Assembly: GCF_900478135.1 (NCBI RefSeq)
Contig: NZ_LS483470.1
Coordinates: forward strand, 3,061,001-3,125,000
From: Leminorella richardii
GTDB taxonomy: Bacteria > Pseudomonadota > Gammaproteobacteria > Enterobacterales > Enterobacteriaceae
Direction: 5' to 3'
Length of the DNA stretch: 64,000 nt
Shown piece after piece: positions 10,047 through 25,044 of the stretch. The first letter of the stretch is position 1, and each line of letters opens with the position of its first letter. Below the pieces are notes generated by a model. The model had not been told where the DNA came from. It saw nothing but the letters and a program-made list of their open reading frames with translations, and searched no databases. Made by a program: the position numbers and the translations under genes.

Positions 10047-10949
10047 CTAAAGGGCAGAGCCCTGCCCGCCGCACTGGGCCAGCCGGGACTCAATAGCGTT
10101 CATCGCCAGCCAGCGATTTTCGCACCACAGCGGCGCGAGCAGCGTAGGCCGACGAGCCGTCGCCGAAATGCGGTGATAAACCACCGCAGGCGGCGTATGC
10201 CTGATAATTTCACTGGCGATATCCACGTACTCTTCAAACTCCAGCGCCCGCAGTCGGCCGGCGAGCCAGGCCTTGGCCATAATGCTTCCGGTCACAACGT
10301 GAAGCGGATGCAGCTTAATCCCGTCGGTGCCGACTTCTATCACCCTGTTAAGAGTGTCGAAATTTTCAGCCATCCCCTCGCCCGGCAAACCGACAATCAG
10401 ATGTGTACACACGCGGATCCCTCGCTGCCTCGCCGCTGTAGCGGTCGCCCGGTAGCTGGCGAAGTCGTGCCCGCGATTAATGCGCTTCAGAGTTTTATCG
10501 CTGGCGCTCTGTAACCCTAGCTCTAACCACACTTCATACCCCTGTTGGCAGTAATCCGCCAGCAGATCTAATACCGCTTCTGGCGCGCAGTCCGGCCGGG
10601 TACCGACACAGATCCCCACGATATCGGTTTGCACTAGCGCCTGCTGATACATCTCTTTAAGCAGGCAAACTTCCGCATAGGTGCTGGTATACGCCTGAAA
10701 GTAGGCCAGATAGCGCTTAGCGCGGTTAACCTTCTCGGCCTGTATCGCCAGCTGCTCAGCAATACTTTTATGCTGCTGAGCCTCATCGGAAAACGAAGCG
10801 ACGTTACAAAACGTACAGCCGCCCCTCCCCAGAGTACCGTCCCGATTGGGGCAGCTAAAGCCGCCGTGCAGAGTCAGCTTATGTATTTTTTCACCATAAC
10901 GCCGCTGCAGGTCCGCGCCGAACATATTGACATACTGGTGCAGTTGCAT
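10047..10949 (-). CDS. yhcC: Radical SAM protein of the YhcC family
   Basis: A radical S-adenosylmethionine enzyme of unknown substrate (TIGR01212 family), related to oxygen-independent coproporphyrinogen oxidase-like proteins. The 4Fe-4S site is the spaced cysteine set in SCPNRDGTLGRGGCTFCNV. Further motifs are FQAYTSTYAEV, VGTRPDCAPEAVLDLL, VWLELGLQSASDKTLKRINR, CTHLIVGLPGEG and GIKLHPLHVV. The start at 10949 (MQLHQYVNMFG) gives 300 residues, close to Escherichia YhcC (309). An in-frame GTG at 11000 would add 17 residues that are not conserved. It lies between arcB and gltB, as in Escherichia. Confidence 0.93.
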   Translation of the reverse strand: MQLHQYVNMFGADLQRRYGEKIHKLTLHGGFSCPNRDGTLGRGGCTFCNVASFSDEAQQHKSIAEQLAIQAEKVNRAKRYLAYFQAYTSTYAEVCLLKEMYQQALVQTDIVGICVGTRPDCAPEAVLDLLADYCQQGYEVWLELGLQSASDKTLKRINRGHDFASYRATATAARQRGIRVCTHLIVGLPGEGMAENFDTLNRVIEVGTDGIKLHPLHVVTGSIMAKAWLAGRLRALEFEEYVDIASEIIRHTPPAVVYHRISATARRPTLLAPLWCENRWLAMNAIESRLAQCGGQGSAL

Positions 10950-11682
10950 AGTTAATCCGAGCGCATGGCTTTGGTCGTGGATACGGTTTAAGGGAGCCAC
11001 AATCTACCGATTATTCTGACCGTACGGCGTGACAGAGATCAAACAGAGCAGTATCGCCGCATCTTCCGGTATCACTATTAGCTAAAGTGAATCCTCAAAC
11101 CGAATCATGATTTCTTTTCATACTGTTCCACAACGAAGCAATAACATCCTGACAACAAATTACGCCATTAAATGCCACGTTAATATGGATTATAAGGATA
11201 TTCTACCAGAAGAAGAGGCTATATAAGCATATGTTCACCACACTTGCTGAACTATATAGTGACTTAGCTCACAGTTCGTTTCGTCTCAATAGTAAAACTC
11301 AAATCTCAAACATGGGATTAATGTAATATTTTTCAATTAATTAATAGTTATTCATAAAAATCAGACGACCTACAGTCCTCATTTGACCTGAATTCTCTTT
11401 GTATATTAAGTTGGATACGCAAACGTTTCTTGGGGTCTTCGGATGAGTCCCTCTGTCAAACCGGCTCGACGCGCTACCGTTCAGTACGCCTGCCGCGCTG
11501 ATGCAATTTTCTTTCCGGCCCTGCCGGACTGAGCCTGATATTCAATGAATGAAGTCGCGCCAGCATAGCGTATCTGGCGGGTCTGTTGGTGCCTGCCGTT
11601 CGGGCACTGAAACGGATCGAGAAGAAACGAATAATAATAGCGCTATAACGACACACAAATGGGGTAATGGGAGAGCAACATC
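10950..11682 (+). promoter_or_regulatory. gltB upstream region and leader
   Basis: About 730 bases between the divergent yhcC and gltB genes. The left half (about 11100-11400) is AT-rich. The right half is GC-richer and probably forms a long gltB leader, with a small hairpin at 11514-11528 (TCCGGC/GCCGGA). In Escherichia the gltBD promoter is controlled by Lrp with IHF over several hundred bases, and the AT-rich half would fit that, but I cannot point to individual sites with confidence. A GGGAGAG ribosome site precedes the gltB ATG. No convincing gene is present. Confidence 0.45.
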
Positions 11683-17576
<5,894 letters not shown>

Positions 17577-17590
17577 GGGTACTGACATAC

Positions 17591-17618
17591 AAAAGGCGAC
17601 GTTTGTCGCCTTTTTACT
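17591..17618 (+). terminator. Intrinsic terminator, gltBD (bidirectional)
   Basis: A 10-bp stem, 17591-17600 with 17605-17614 (AAAAGGCGAC/GTCGCCTTTT), is followed by T-rich sequence. The A-rich left arm would also serve the minus-strand LysR gene. Confidence 0.8.
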
Positions 17619-17655
17619 TTTTATTTTCTGACTTTTGTTTTCTTACCGACTTCTC

Positions 17656-18597
17656 CTACCGGGCAATCTCTTCAGAAGCATGTTTTATAAACAGCTCTCT
17701 TAGCCACTGAACCGCCGGGTCGTGATGAACGCGATGGTGCCAAATCAATCGAGTAAAGAACGTTCTGGCGTCGCAGGGATAGGGGAGCACTTCTAAATCC
17801 GCCATCTTTGCAAAGTGCAGCGCAGTCTGCCTCGGCAGCGTCAGCACAAAGTCCGTCTCAGCCAACACCATTGGCGCGGCCAGAAAATAAGGCACCGTCA
17901 CGGCAATGTCAAAATCTCCCGTTTGTGGAAACGCTGCCTCGTCGAGCGCATAGCCCTGCTCCTGCTTGCCGTCATGCACCATCACCTGTATGCGCCGATA
18001 GCTGTTAATTTTCTCCTGCGTCAGGGGAAGTCCCTCTTGCATATGACTGACTAACGGATGCCCCTTACGCACCAGACAGGCATAAGAGGTTTGAAACAGA
18101 TTCACTTCATGAAAATCGGCGGGCATGGTCACCAGTGGGAAAATAGCCAAGTCCATTCGGCCATATTTCAGGCTGGCGCAAAGATCGTTGCCAATCGGCA
18201 GGATCTCGATTCTGGCCTTGGGCGCCTGCTCAAACAGGTCTTTCATCACTCGAGAAAAAATAGAGAACACGCCGTTATCTACCGCCCCTAAGTAGAGCGT
18301 TCTCGTCAGCGTTTCTGGCTTGAAGATATCCGGTTCAGTAAGCCTTTCGAGCTCCAACAGCGCTGCCGTAATGCGGGGTGAAAGCGCTTTGGCTCTGGGC
18401 GTGGCCTGCATGCCGTAGCCCGCTTTAATAAAAAGATTATCGTTAAAAATAGCCCTCAGTTTAGTTAAGGCCCGACTGGCGGCTGCCTGGCTCATTCCCT
18501 GCTTGTTTGCTGCCAGCGTCAAAGACTCTGTTTCTGACAGCGCTCTGAACAATCCTAATAGTTCAGTATCCAAAGGTAGATTTTCCACTTTACGCAT
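17656..18597 (-). CDS. LysR-family transcriptional regulator, divergent from assT
   Basis: 313 residues. An N-terminal winged helix-turn-helix (about 10-65, with SLTLAANKQGMSQAAASRAL as the recognition region) is followed by a LysR substrate-binding domain (about 95-300). Its divergent position makes it the probable regulator of the arylsulfate sulfotransferase operon. The ligand is unknown. A phenol or sulfate ester related to AssT substrates is plausible. Perfect inverted repeat 18621-18640, just 23 bases before the ATG, is a likely operator for autoregulation. I cannot assign a gene name. Confidence 0.85.
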   Translation of the reverse strand: MRKVENLPLDTELLGLFRALSETESLTLAANKQGMSQAAASRALTKLRAIFNDNLFIKAGYGMQATPRAKALSPRITAALLELERLTEPDIFKPETLTRTLYLGAVDNGVFSIFSRVMKDLFEQAPKARIEILPIGNDLCASLKYGRMDLAIFPLVTMPADFHEVNLFQTSYACLVRKGHPLVSHMQEGLPLTQEKINSYRRIQVMVHDGKQEQGYALDEAAFPQTGDFDIAVTVPYFLAAPMVLAETDFVLTLPRQTALHFAKMADLEVLPYPCDARTFFTRLIWHHRVHHDPAVQWLRELFIKHASEEIAR

Positions 18598-19021
18598 GAT
18601 CGTTATCCGGAAAGGCCTCTTTATCTCTTTTTAGAGATAACCTACTATCGCCATAAAGTAAATAAATGTAAAAAACGTTACGTGATCAAGTTCAAATTTA
18701 TATTAAATAACTATTTGATTATATTGAAATAAATTTGAATGCAACGTAGCTAAATTATCTCTCAAACGTTAATTTTTTCATATTTTATTTAACATAATTA
18801 TTTGAAGAGGTATGACCATCCACATAAAAAACAAGGCTAATCACCAAGTTACCGAACAACGGCATGACCTAAAGCTAACGCTTTGAAAATAAAGTAACTA
18901 GTCTCATTTTTTGCAGCCAAGAAATACTGACAGTTTTTAGGATGGACGGGGCAGGTAGGGTTTGAAACGACGGTGCCCCAATTTATTAAGAAAAATAATA
19001 TTGCCAATTTAGGAGATAGCT
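18598..19021. promoter_or_regulatory. Divergent promoter region of the LysR gene and assT
   Basis: 424 bases, AT-rich, separating the divergent regulator and assT. It contains three copies of the octamer TTATCTCT: two as a perfect inverted repeat at 18621-18640 and one at 18755-18762. These are good candidates for LysR-type regulator contacts. A ribosome site AGGAG lies just before the assT ATG. No gene is seen. Confidence 0.5.
18621..18640. promoter_or_regulatory. Perfect palindrome, probable LysR operator
   Basis: TTATCTCT, four T, AGAGATAA: an 8-bp perfect inverted repeat with 4-base spacer immediately upstream of the LysR-family gene. The same half-site recurs at 18755-18762. No T run or GC-rich stem follows, so it is not a terminator. 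The assignment to this regulator is inferred from position. Confidence 0.5.
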
Positions 19022-20818
19022 ATGTTTACGAAAACCAGAAAAACGCTGGTAGCGGGCGCAGTTGCCCTGGCCTTTGGCCTGACGGCCTCGGGAGCAATGG
19101 CCGCAGGGTTCAAACCCGCACAGCCGGCGGGGAGCCTAGGCGCCGTTATTGTCGATCCCTACGGTAACGCGCCTCTGACTGCACTGGTTGAGCTCGATGG
19201 CCATAAAATTTCTGACGTCAAAGTTACCGTTCAAGGAAAAGGCGACAAGGGTGTACCAATCAGCTACAGCGTCGGAGCAGAATCATTAAAAAACTATGAC
19301 GGCGTGCCCATTTTCGGCCTGTACCAAAAGCATGACAACAAGGTCACCGTTGAGTTTAAAGAAGACGGCAAGCCAATGAAGGACGAATACACCGTCAAAA
19401 CGTCGGCTATTGTCAACAACTACATGGACAACCGCTCCATCAGCGATCTCCAGCAAACTAACGTCGTTAAAGTTGCTCCCGGCTTTGAAGACCGCCTTTA
19501 TCTCGTCAATACACACACCTTCACCGCACAGGGTTCAGACTTGCACTGGCACGGTGAGAAAGACAAGAACGCCGGTATTCTTGACGCCGGCCCAGCCGGT
19601 GGTGCCCTGCCTTTCGACATCGCACCGTTTACCTTTATCGTTGATACCGAAGGCGAATACCGCTGGTGGCTGTCTCAGGATGCCACCTATAACGGTCGCG
19701 ACGTTAATATCAACAAGCGCGGCTACCTGATGGGCATTCGCGAGACGCCCCGCGGCACATTTACCGCTGTTCAGGGTCAGCACTGGTATGAATTCGATAT
19801 GATGGGTCAGATTCTGGTTGACCATAAGCTGCCTCGCGGCTTCATGGACGCAACCCATGAGTCTGTCGAAACCTCCAAAGGAACCGTACTGCTGCGCGTC
19901 GGCAAGCGCAACTATAAGCGCGAAGACGGCCTGCACGTGCATACTATCCGTGACCACATTCTTGAAGTGGATAAATCTGGCCGCGTTGTAGACGTGTGGG
20001 ATCTCAACCAGATCCTCGATCCGCTGCGCGACAGCCTGCTTGGCGCGCTTGATGCAGGTGCCGTTTGCGTTAACGTCGACCTCGCCCACGCTGGCCAGCA
20101 GGCCAAGCTTGAGCCGGATACACCGTACGGCGACGCGCTGGGCGTTGGCCCAGGTCGTAACTGGGCGCACGTTAACTCCATTTCTTACGACGACAAAGAC
20201 GACTCCATCATCCTTTCATCTCGCCATCAGGGCGTCGTGAAAATCACTCGCGACAAAAAAGTGAAGTGGATCCTCGCGCCGTCTAAAGGCTGGAACGAGA
20301 AGCTGGCACCGAAGCTGCTTAAGCCGGTTGACGCCAACGGCAAGGCACTCAAGTGTGATGAAAACGGCAAGTGTGAGAACACTGACTTCGACTTCGTTTA
20401 CACCCAGCACACTGCCTGGCTCTCCAGCAAAGGTACGTTGACCATATTCGACAACGGTGACGGCCGCGGTCTTGAGCAGCCTGCTCTGCCAACCATGAAG
20501 TACTCTCGCTTCGTTGAATACAAGATTGACGAGAAGAACATGACCGTTCAGCAGGTTTGGGAATACGGTAAAGATCGCGGCTATGACTGGTACAGCCCAA
20601 TCACCTCTATCGTTGAGTACCAAAAAGACCGCGACACCATGTTTGGTTTTGGCGGCTCTATCCACCTGTTTGACGTTGGTCAACCGACCGTCGGCAAGCT
20701 GAACGAAATCGACTACAAGACCAAAGAAGTCAAAGTTGAAATTGACGTTCTGTCAGACAAGCCTAACCAGACGCACTACCGCGCTGTGCTGGTTCGTCCT
20801 CAGAACATGTTCAAATAA
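19022..20818 (+). CDS. assT: Periplasmic arylsulfate sulfotransferase
   Basis: Transfers sulfate from a phenolic sulfate ester to another phenol in the periplasm, without PAPS. The 598 residues equal the length of the uropathogenic Escherichia enzyme. Residues 1-27 form a Sec signal peptide ending in GAMA. In mature numbering all known catalytic residues fall in place: His252 (DATHES), His356 (WAHVNS), Arg374 (SSRHQG) and the sulfated His436 (YTQHTAW). The pair Cys418/Cys424 that forms the required disulfide is also present (LKCDENGKCEN). Physiological donors are unknown; in a gut setting they could be dietary or host phenol sulfates. It is followed by dsbL and dsbI. Confidence 0.97.
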   Translation: MFTKTRKTLVAGAVALAFGLTASGAMAAGFKPAQPAGSLGAVIVDPYGNAPLTALVELDGHKISDVKVTVQGKGDKGVPISYSVGAESLKNYDGVPIFGLYQKHDNKVTVEFKEDGKPMKDEYTVKTSAIVNNYMDNRSISDLQQTNVVKVAPGFEDRLYLVNTHTFTAQGSDLHWHGEKDKNAGILDAGPAGGALPFDIAPFTFIVDTEGEYRWWLSQDATYNGRDVNINKRGYLMGIRETPRGTFTAVQGQHWYEFDMMGQILVDHKLPRGFMDATHESVETSKGTVLLRVGKRNYKREDGLHVHTIRDHILEVDKSGRVVDVWDLNQILDPLRDSLLGALDAGAVCVNVDLAHAGQQAKLEPDTPYGDALGVGPGRNWAHVNSISYDDKDDSIILSSRHQGVVKITRDKKVKWILAPSKGWNEKLAPKLLKPVDANGKALKCDENGKCENTDFDFVYTQHTAWLSSKGTLTIFDNGDGRGLEQPALPTMKYSRFVEYKIDEKNMTVQQVWEYGKDRGYDWYSPITSIVEYQKDRDTMFGFGGSIHLFDVGQPTVGKLNEIDYKTKEVKVEIDVLSDKPNQTHYRAVLVRPQNMFK

Positions 20819-20827
20819 AAAAATCCC

Positions 20828-20850
20828 AAAGCCCCGCGAGTCGGGGCTTT
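20828..20850 (+). terminator. Stem-loop between assT and dsbL
   Basis: A 9-bp stem (20828-20836 with 20842-20850, AAAGCCCCG/CGGGGCTTT) with only three T on its 3' side. It may act as a leaky terminator or mRNA stabiliser that sets a high ratio of AssT to DsbL/DsbI. Confidence 0.55.
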
Positions 20851-20900
20851 ATCACGCTGTTTGAGATCCAAAACATTTTAAGCGCTAAGGAGTATCCACC

Positions 20901-21569
20901 ATGTATACGAGCCCGTTAAAGAAAATGTTCAAAAGCGCACTGTGCGCTGGCCTGCTGGCTACGTCGTTTATGGCCTCAGCCTTTACGGAAGGGACTGACT
21001 ATATGGTTCTGGAAAAGCCCATTCCCAACGCTGAAAAAACGCTGATCAAAGTTTTCAGCTATGCCTGCCCTTTCTGCTACAAGTACGACAAAGCCGTAAC
21101 GGCTCAAGTGGCTGAAAAAACTGCAGACACGGTCACCTTCGTGCCTTTCCACCTAGAAACCAAAGGTGAATACGGCCGTCAGGGAAGTGAAGTGTTTGCC
21201 GTTCTGCTTGCAAAAGATCAGGCGGCTGGCGTTTCTATCTTTGGCGACAAGTCACAGTTCAAAAAGGCTAAATTTGCCTACTACGCTGCCTACCACGACA
21301 AAAAAGAGCGCTGGGCTGACGGCAAAGATCCAGACGCCTTTATCAAAACGGGTCTGGACGCTGCCGGCATGAGCAGAGCTGACTTTGACGCTGCTCTGAA
21401 AGAGCCAGCAGTTCAGGAAACGCTGGAAAAATGGAAAGCGGCCTATGATGTAGCAAAAATTCAGGGGGTTCCTGCCTACGTGGTTAACGGTAAGTACTTG
21501 ATCATGACTAAGAGCATCAAGTCTATCGATTCTATGGCTGAACTCGTCAAAGAGCTGGCTGCAAAATAA
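20901..21569 (+). CDS. dsbL: Thiol:disulfide oxidase dedicated to AssT
   Basis: A DsbA-like periplasmic oxidase. In uropathogenic Escherichia DsbL is specific for AssT, introducing its single disulfide. The 222-residue precursor has a signal peptide ending at about residue 27 (MASA) and a thioredoxin fold with active site CPFC at residues 56-59, the dipeptide characteristic of DsbL rather than the CPHC of DsbA. The cis-proline loop GVPAYVVNGKY is conserved. A strong ribosome site (AAGGAG) precedes the ATG. It follows assT and precedes dsbI by 12 bases. Confidence 0.94.
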   Translation: MYTSPLKKMFKSALCAGLLATSFMASAFTEGTDYMVLEKPIPNAEKTLIKVFSYACPFCYKYDKAVTAQVAEKTADTVTFVPFHLETKGEYGRQGSEVFAVLLAKDQAAGVSIFGDKSQFKKAKFAYYAAYHDKKERWADGKDPDAFIKTGLDAAGMSRADFDAALKEPAVQETLEKWKAAYDVAKIQGVPAYVVNGKYLIMTKSIKSIDSMAELVKELAAK

Positions 21570-21581
21570 GGATTTCACATT

Positions 21582-22265
21582 ATGTTTAAGAAAATGTGGA
21601 GAGACCTGCGTACCTCTCCGGTAGATACGCTGGTGAGATGGCAAGAACAGCGCTTCTTGTGGCTTCTTATGGTCGTCGCTATGGGTGGCCTGATTATTCT
21701 GGCTCACTCGTTTTTCCAAATCTATCTCTACATGGCGCCCTGTGAACAGTGTGTGTACATCCGTTTTGCCATGTTCGTTATGGTTATTGGCGGGCTGATC
21801 GCCGCCATTAACCCAAAGGTTCTGGTACTTAAGCTGATTGGCTGTGTTGCTGCTTTCTATGGCTCCATCACAGGCCTTGGATACTCCATCAAGCTTAACG
21901 GTATTCACCACGCGGTTCATAGCCCGGATGCGCTGTTCGGCGTACAGGGATGTTCAACCGATCCCAACTTCCCCTTCGGCCTACCGCTAGCCAAGTGGGC
22001 ACCCGAATGGTTCCTGCCTACCGGCGACTGTGGCTATGACGCCCCTATCGTTCCGGATGGCGTAACCTTAAGCAGCTTCCAACAGTTCTTCGTTGATATG
22101 TACGTTCAGGCTGAAGGATGGTACCTCATTCCATCCATGAAGTTCATGAACATGGCGCAGTCCTGTTTCCTTGCCTTCGGCGCCTGCTTTCTTATTCTAC
22201 TGGTGATGACTATCGCCTGGGGAATCAAGATTGCCAGAGGCGGCAAGAAATCCGCTTTAGCCTAA
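21582..22265 (+). CDS. dsbI: Membrane quinone-linked oxidoreductase, partner of DsbL
   Basis: A DsbB-family inner-membrane protein that reoxidises DsbL and passes electrons to quinones. The 227 residues have four to five hydrophobic segments. The first periplasmic cysteine pair is Cys54-x-x-Cys57 ([10 protein letters not shown]) and the second is Cys124 and Cys150 ([13 protein letters not shown] and PTGDCGY). It ends the assT-dsbL-dsbI operon and is followed by a strong terminator. Confidence 0.94.
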   Translation: MFKKMWRDLRTSPVDTLVRWQEQRFLWLLMVVAMGGLIILAHSFFQIYLYMAPCEQCVYIRFAMFVMVIGGLIAAINPKVLVLKLIGCVAAFYGSITGLGYSIKLNGIHHAVHSPDALFGVQGCSTDPNFPFGLPLAKWAPEWFLPTGDCGYDAPIVPDGVTLSSFQQFFVDMYVQAEGWYLIPSMKFMNMAQSCFLAFGACFLILLVMTIAWGIKIARGGKKSALA

Positions 22266-22279
22266 GGCTAGCGGCAGCA

Positions 22280-22312
22280 AAAAGGCGAAGCACTATGCTT
22301 CGCCTTTTTATT
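22280..22312 (+). terminator. Bidirectional intrinsic terminator, dsbI/sspB
   Basis: A 13-bp stem, 22280-22292 with 22296-22308, GC-rich core GGCGAAGC, with an A run on the left and a T run on the right. It ends the assT operon and probably also sspAB from the other strand. Confidence 0.85.
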
Positions 22313-22357
22313 TGTCCGACAGTTCACTTATTCAATCTATCAGGTTGCAGCCTGCCG

Positions 22358-22846
22358 TTACTTTACGACTCTAAGCGCAGGCCTGCCGCGCGGCGGAGGC
22401 GTCGGCTCGTTATCATCACCGTCCCCACCGCTCTCTGGCTTGCTGTCTTCTGGGGAGGAAACCAGATGGATACCGTCGGCACGCTCTTTGTCGCCAGTCT
22501 CCAGCTCTTCGTCATCAAATGACTGAGAATCTGGGTACTCTTCCGGCTCAAAAGCCATACCTACGCCGTTTTCCCGCGCGTAAATAGCCATTGCTGCCGC
22601 CAAAGGCACTTCAACCTTACGAGGAACGCCGCCAAAGCGAGCGCTAAACCGAATCTCATCGTTGCCCAATTCAAGGTTGCCGACCGAGCGAGGCGCGATG
22701 TTCAATACAATCTGCCCATCGCGAACGAACTCCATCGGCACCATAACGTTAGGCGCCGTTGCGTCAACCACCAGATAAGGCGTTAAACCGTTATCCAGCA
22801 GCCAGTCATAAACGGCACGAAGCAGATAGGGGCGACGGGGCGTCAT
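22358..22846 (-). CDS. sspB: ClpXP protease specificity-enhancing factor
   Basis: SspB delivers ssrA-tagged proteins and RseA fragments to ClpXP. The 162-residue protein has the conserved adaptor domain (TPRRPYLLRAVYDWLLDNGLTPY at the start and ISFNPR-like strands), an acidic flexible linker at about 110-150 and the C-terminal ClpX-binding tail RPALRVVK. Escherichia SspB has 165 residues. It lies directly downstream of sspA. Confidence 0.96.
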   Translation of the reverse strand: MTPRRPYLLRAVYDWLLDNGLTPYLVVDATAPNVMVPMEFVRDGQIVLNIAPRSVGNLELGNDEIRFSARFGGVPRKVEVPLAAAMAIYARENGVGMAFEPEEYPDSQSFDDEELETGDKERADGIHLVSSPEDSKPESGGDGDDNEPTPPPRGRPALRVVK

Positions 22847-22851
22847 CCCGG

Positions 22852-23493
22852 TTATCCTCTCATCTGCAGGCGCATTTCGCGCTCGGCTTCCGTCAGAGAC
22901 GCTAAAAACGACTCGCGTTCAAACACACGATTCATATAGGCCTTAATCTCTTTTGCGCCACTTCCGCTTAGCTCAATACCCATCTGCGGCAAGCGCCACA
23001 GCAGTGGAGCAAGGTAGCAGTCAACCAGACTAAACTCTTCACTCATAAAGTAAGGCGCTTCATTGAAAATCGGGGCAATGGCCAGCAGCTCTTCGCGTAG
23101 CTGCTTGCGGGCTGCGTCTGCATCCGGTGCGTTGCCGCTCAGGATTGTATTAAGCAAAGAATACCAGTCCTGTTCAATGCGGTGCATCATCAGTCGGCTT
23201 GTACCGCGAGCAACGGGATAAACGGGCATAAGCGGTGGATGAGGGAAGCGTTCATCCAGGTATTCCATAATGATTTGCGACTTGTACAGAGTTAATTCGC
23301 GATCGACCAGAGTAGGCACGGAGCCATAGGGATTCAGATCGATTAAATCCTGCGGCAGGTTATCCATGTCGACCTGTTCAATCTCAACGCTCACACCTTT
23401 TTCAGCCAAAACAATACGAACCTGATGGCTGTAAATATCAGCCGGGCCGGAAAATAGCGTCATTACCGAACGTTTATTGGCAGCGACAGCCAT
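22852..23493 (-). CDS. sspA: Stringent starvation protein A
   Basis: A glutathione S-transferase-fold protein that binds RNA polymerase, lowers H-NS levels in stationary phase and supports acid tolerance. It lacks transferase activity. The start at 23493 is chosen because GGAGG stands eight bases upstream and the product then begins MAVAANKRSVMTLF exactly as in Escherichia; a seven-residue extension upstream is not conserved. 213 residues. Conserved segments are YSHQVRIVLAEKGV, SVPTLVDRELTLY, IIMEYLDERFPHPPLMPVYP and FSLVDCYLAPLLWRLP. Confidence 0.96.
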   Translation of the reverse strand: MAVAANKRSVMTLFSGPADIYSHQVRIVLAEKGVSVEIEQVDMDNLPQDLIDLNPYGSVPTLVDRELTLYKSQIIMEYLDERFPHPPLMPVYPVARGTSRLMMHRIEQDWYSLLNTILSGNAPDADAARKQLREELLAIAPIFNEAPYFMSEEFSLVDCYLAPLLWRLPQMGIELSGSGAKEIKAYMNRVFERESFLASLTEAEREMRLQMRG

Positions 23494-23750
23494 GAAAACC
23501 TCCAAGTTTCTCAATTAATAACTCATGAATAATGACAGCGGCGGTCTACACGCTAGCCGCCAAACGCCTGTCTCAATAATGAATGATTGTTAATAGAATT
23601 CGCTTATTGATTCAATAACGCATACTGAACGTCGGCTAGTTTAGCAGATTTTCAGCGCTCTTGATCAGAACCGAGTGATAATTTATCTGTCATTCACAAC
23701 AGATTGTTATTCCAGACTAAAATAAAGACACTTAACAAAAAGTAGAAATA

Positions 23751-23777
23751 AAAAAACCCGGCATAACCGGGTTTTTT
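23751..23777 (-). terminator. Intrinsic terminator of rplM-rpsI
   Basis: A stem with core CCCGG/CCGGG extended by A/T pairs (23751-23761 with 23767-23777) lies 32 bases after the rpsI stop on the minus strand and is followed by T. Confidence 0.85.
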
Positions 23778-23808
23778 AACGCTAACTTGATGCCGAAGCG
23801 GCAAACAA

Positions 23809-24204
<396 letters not shown>

Positions 24205-24216
24205 CTATAATCCCGA

Positions 24217-24645
<429 letters not shown>

Positions 24646-24965
24646 TTAAATAACTTACCCAATCTAAAGTTACACGTTGGTGAACACCAATCGTCAAGAA
24701 ACGTTATTGAGGCTCACACGACCAATCGAGTCCAGCAAACCTACCCCTTCGAGCAGTACATGCCGACACTATCAAGGTTCTGGGAAAAAAACCTTGTTGT
24801 AACGTGGGGTCGCAAGATTATAGAGAAGTCGCCCATAAAGATCGACCTGTTTTTACGCCGTTATGTGGATTTCTTCTCTCTTTCTCTTCTTCTTTCACTG
24901 TCTGATGTTCTTCCTTTATATAAGGAAAGAAAACAAGGAGAGAAAATGGAGAAAAACGCGAGAGC
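24646..24965. other. Intergenic region upstream of rplM
   Basis: About 320 bases between rplM and the terminator of the citrate island, holding the rplM promoter and leader near 24646-24800. The right part is AT-rich with no supported gene. Plus-strand frames of 81-110 codons here have unlikely composition and lack family resemblance. Confidence 0.5.
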
Positions 24966-24998
24966 AAAAAAGAGAACGGCACCGATTGCTCGATGCCG
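24966..24998 (-). terminator. Probable terminator of the citrate island
   Basis: On the minus strand, an interrupted stem (CGGCA paired with TGCCG plus three inner pairs, 24977-24998) is followed by TTCTC and six T. It stands 47 bases after the carrier gene. Confidence 0.6.
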
Positions 24999-25044
24999 CT
25001 TTATCAATTGCCCTGCTGTGTATCGCCGGGCACTTAGGGGTCTA

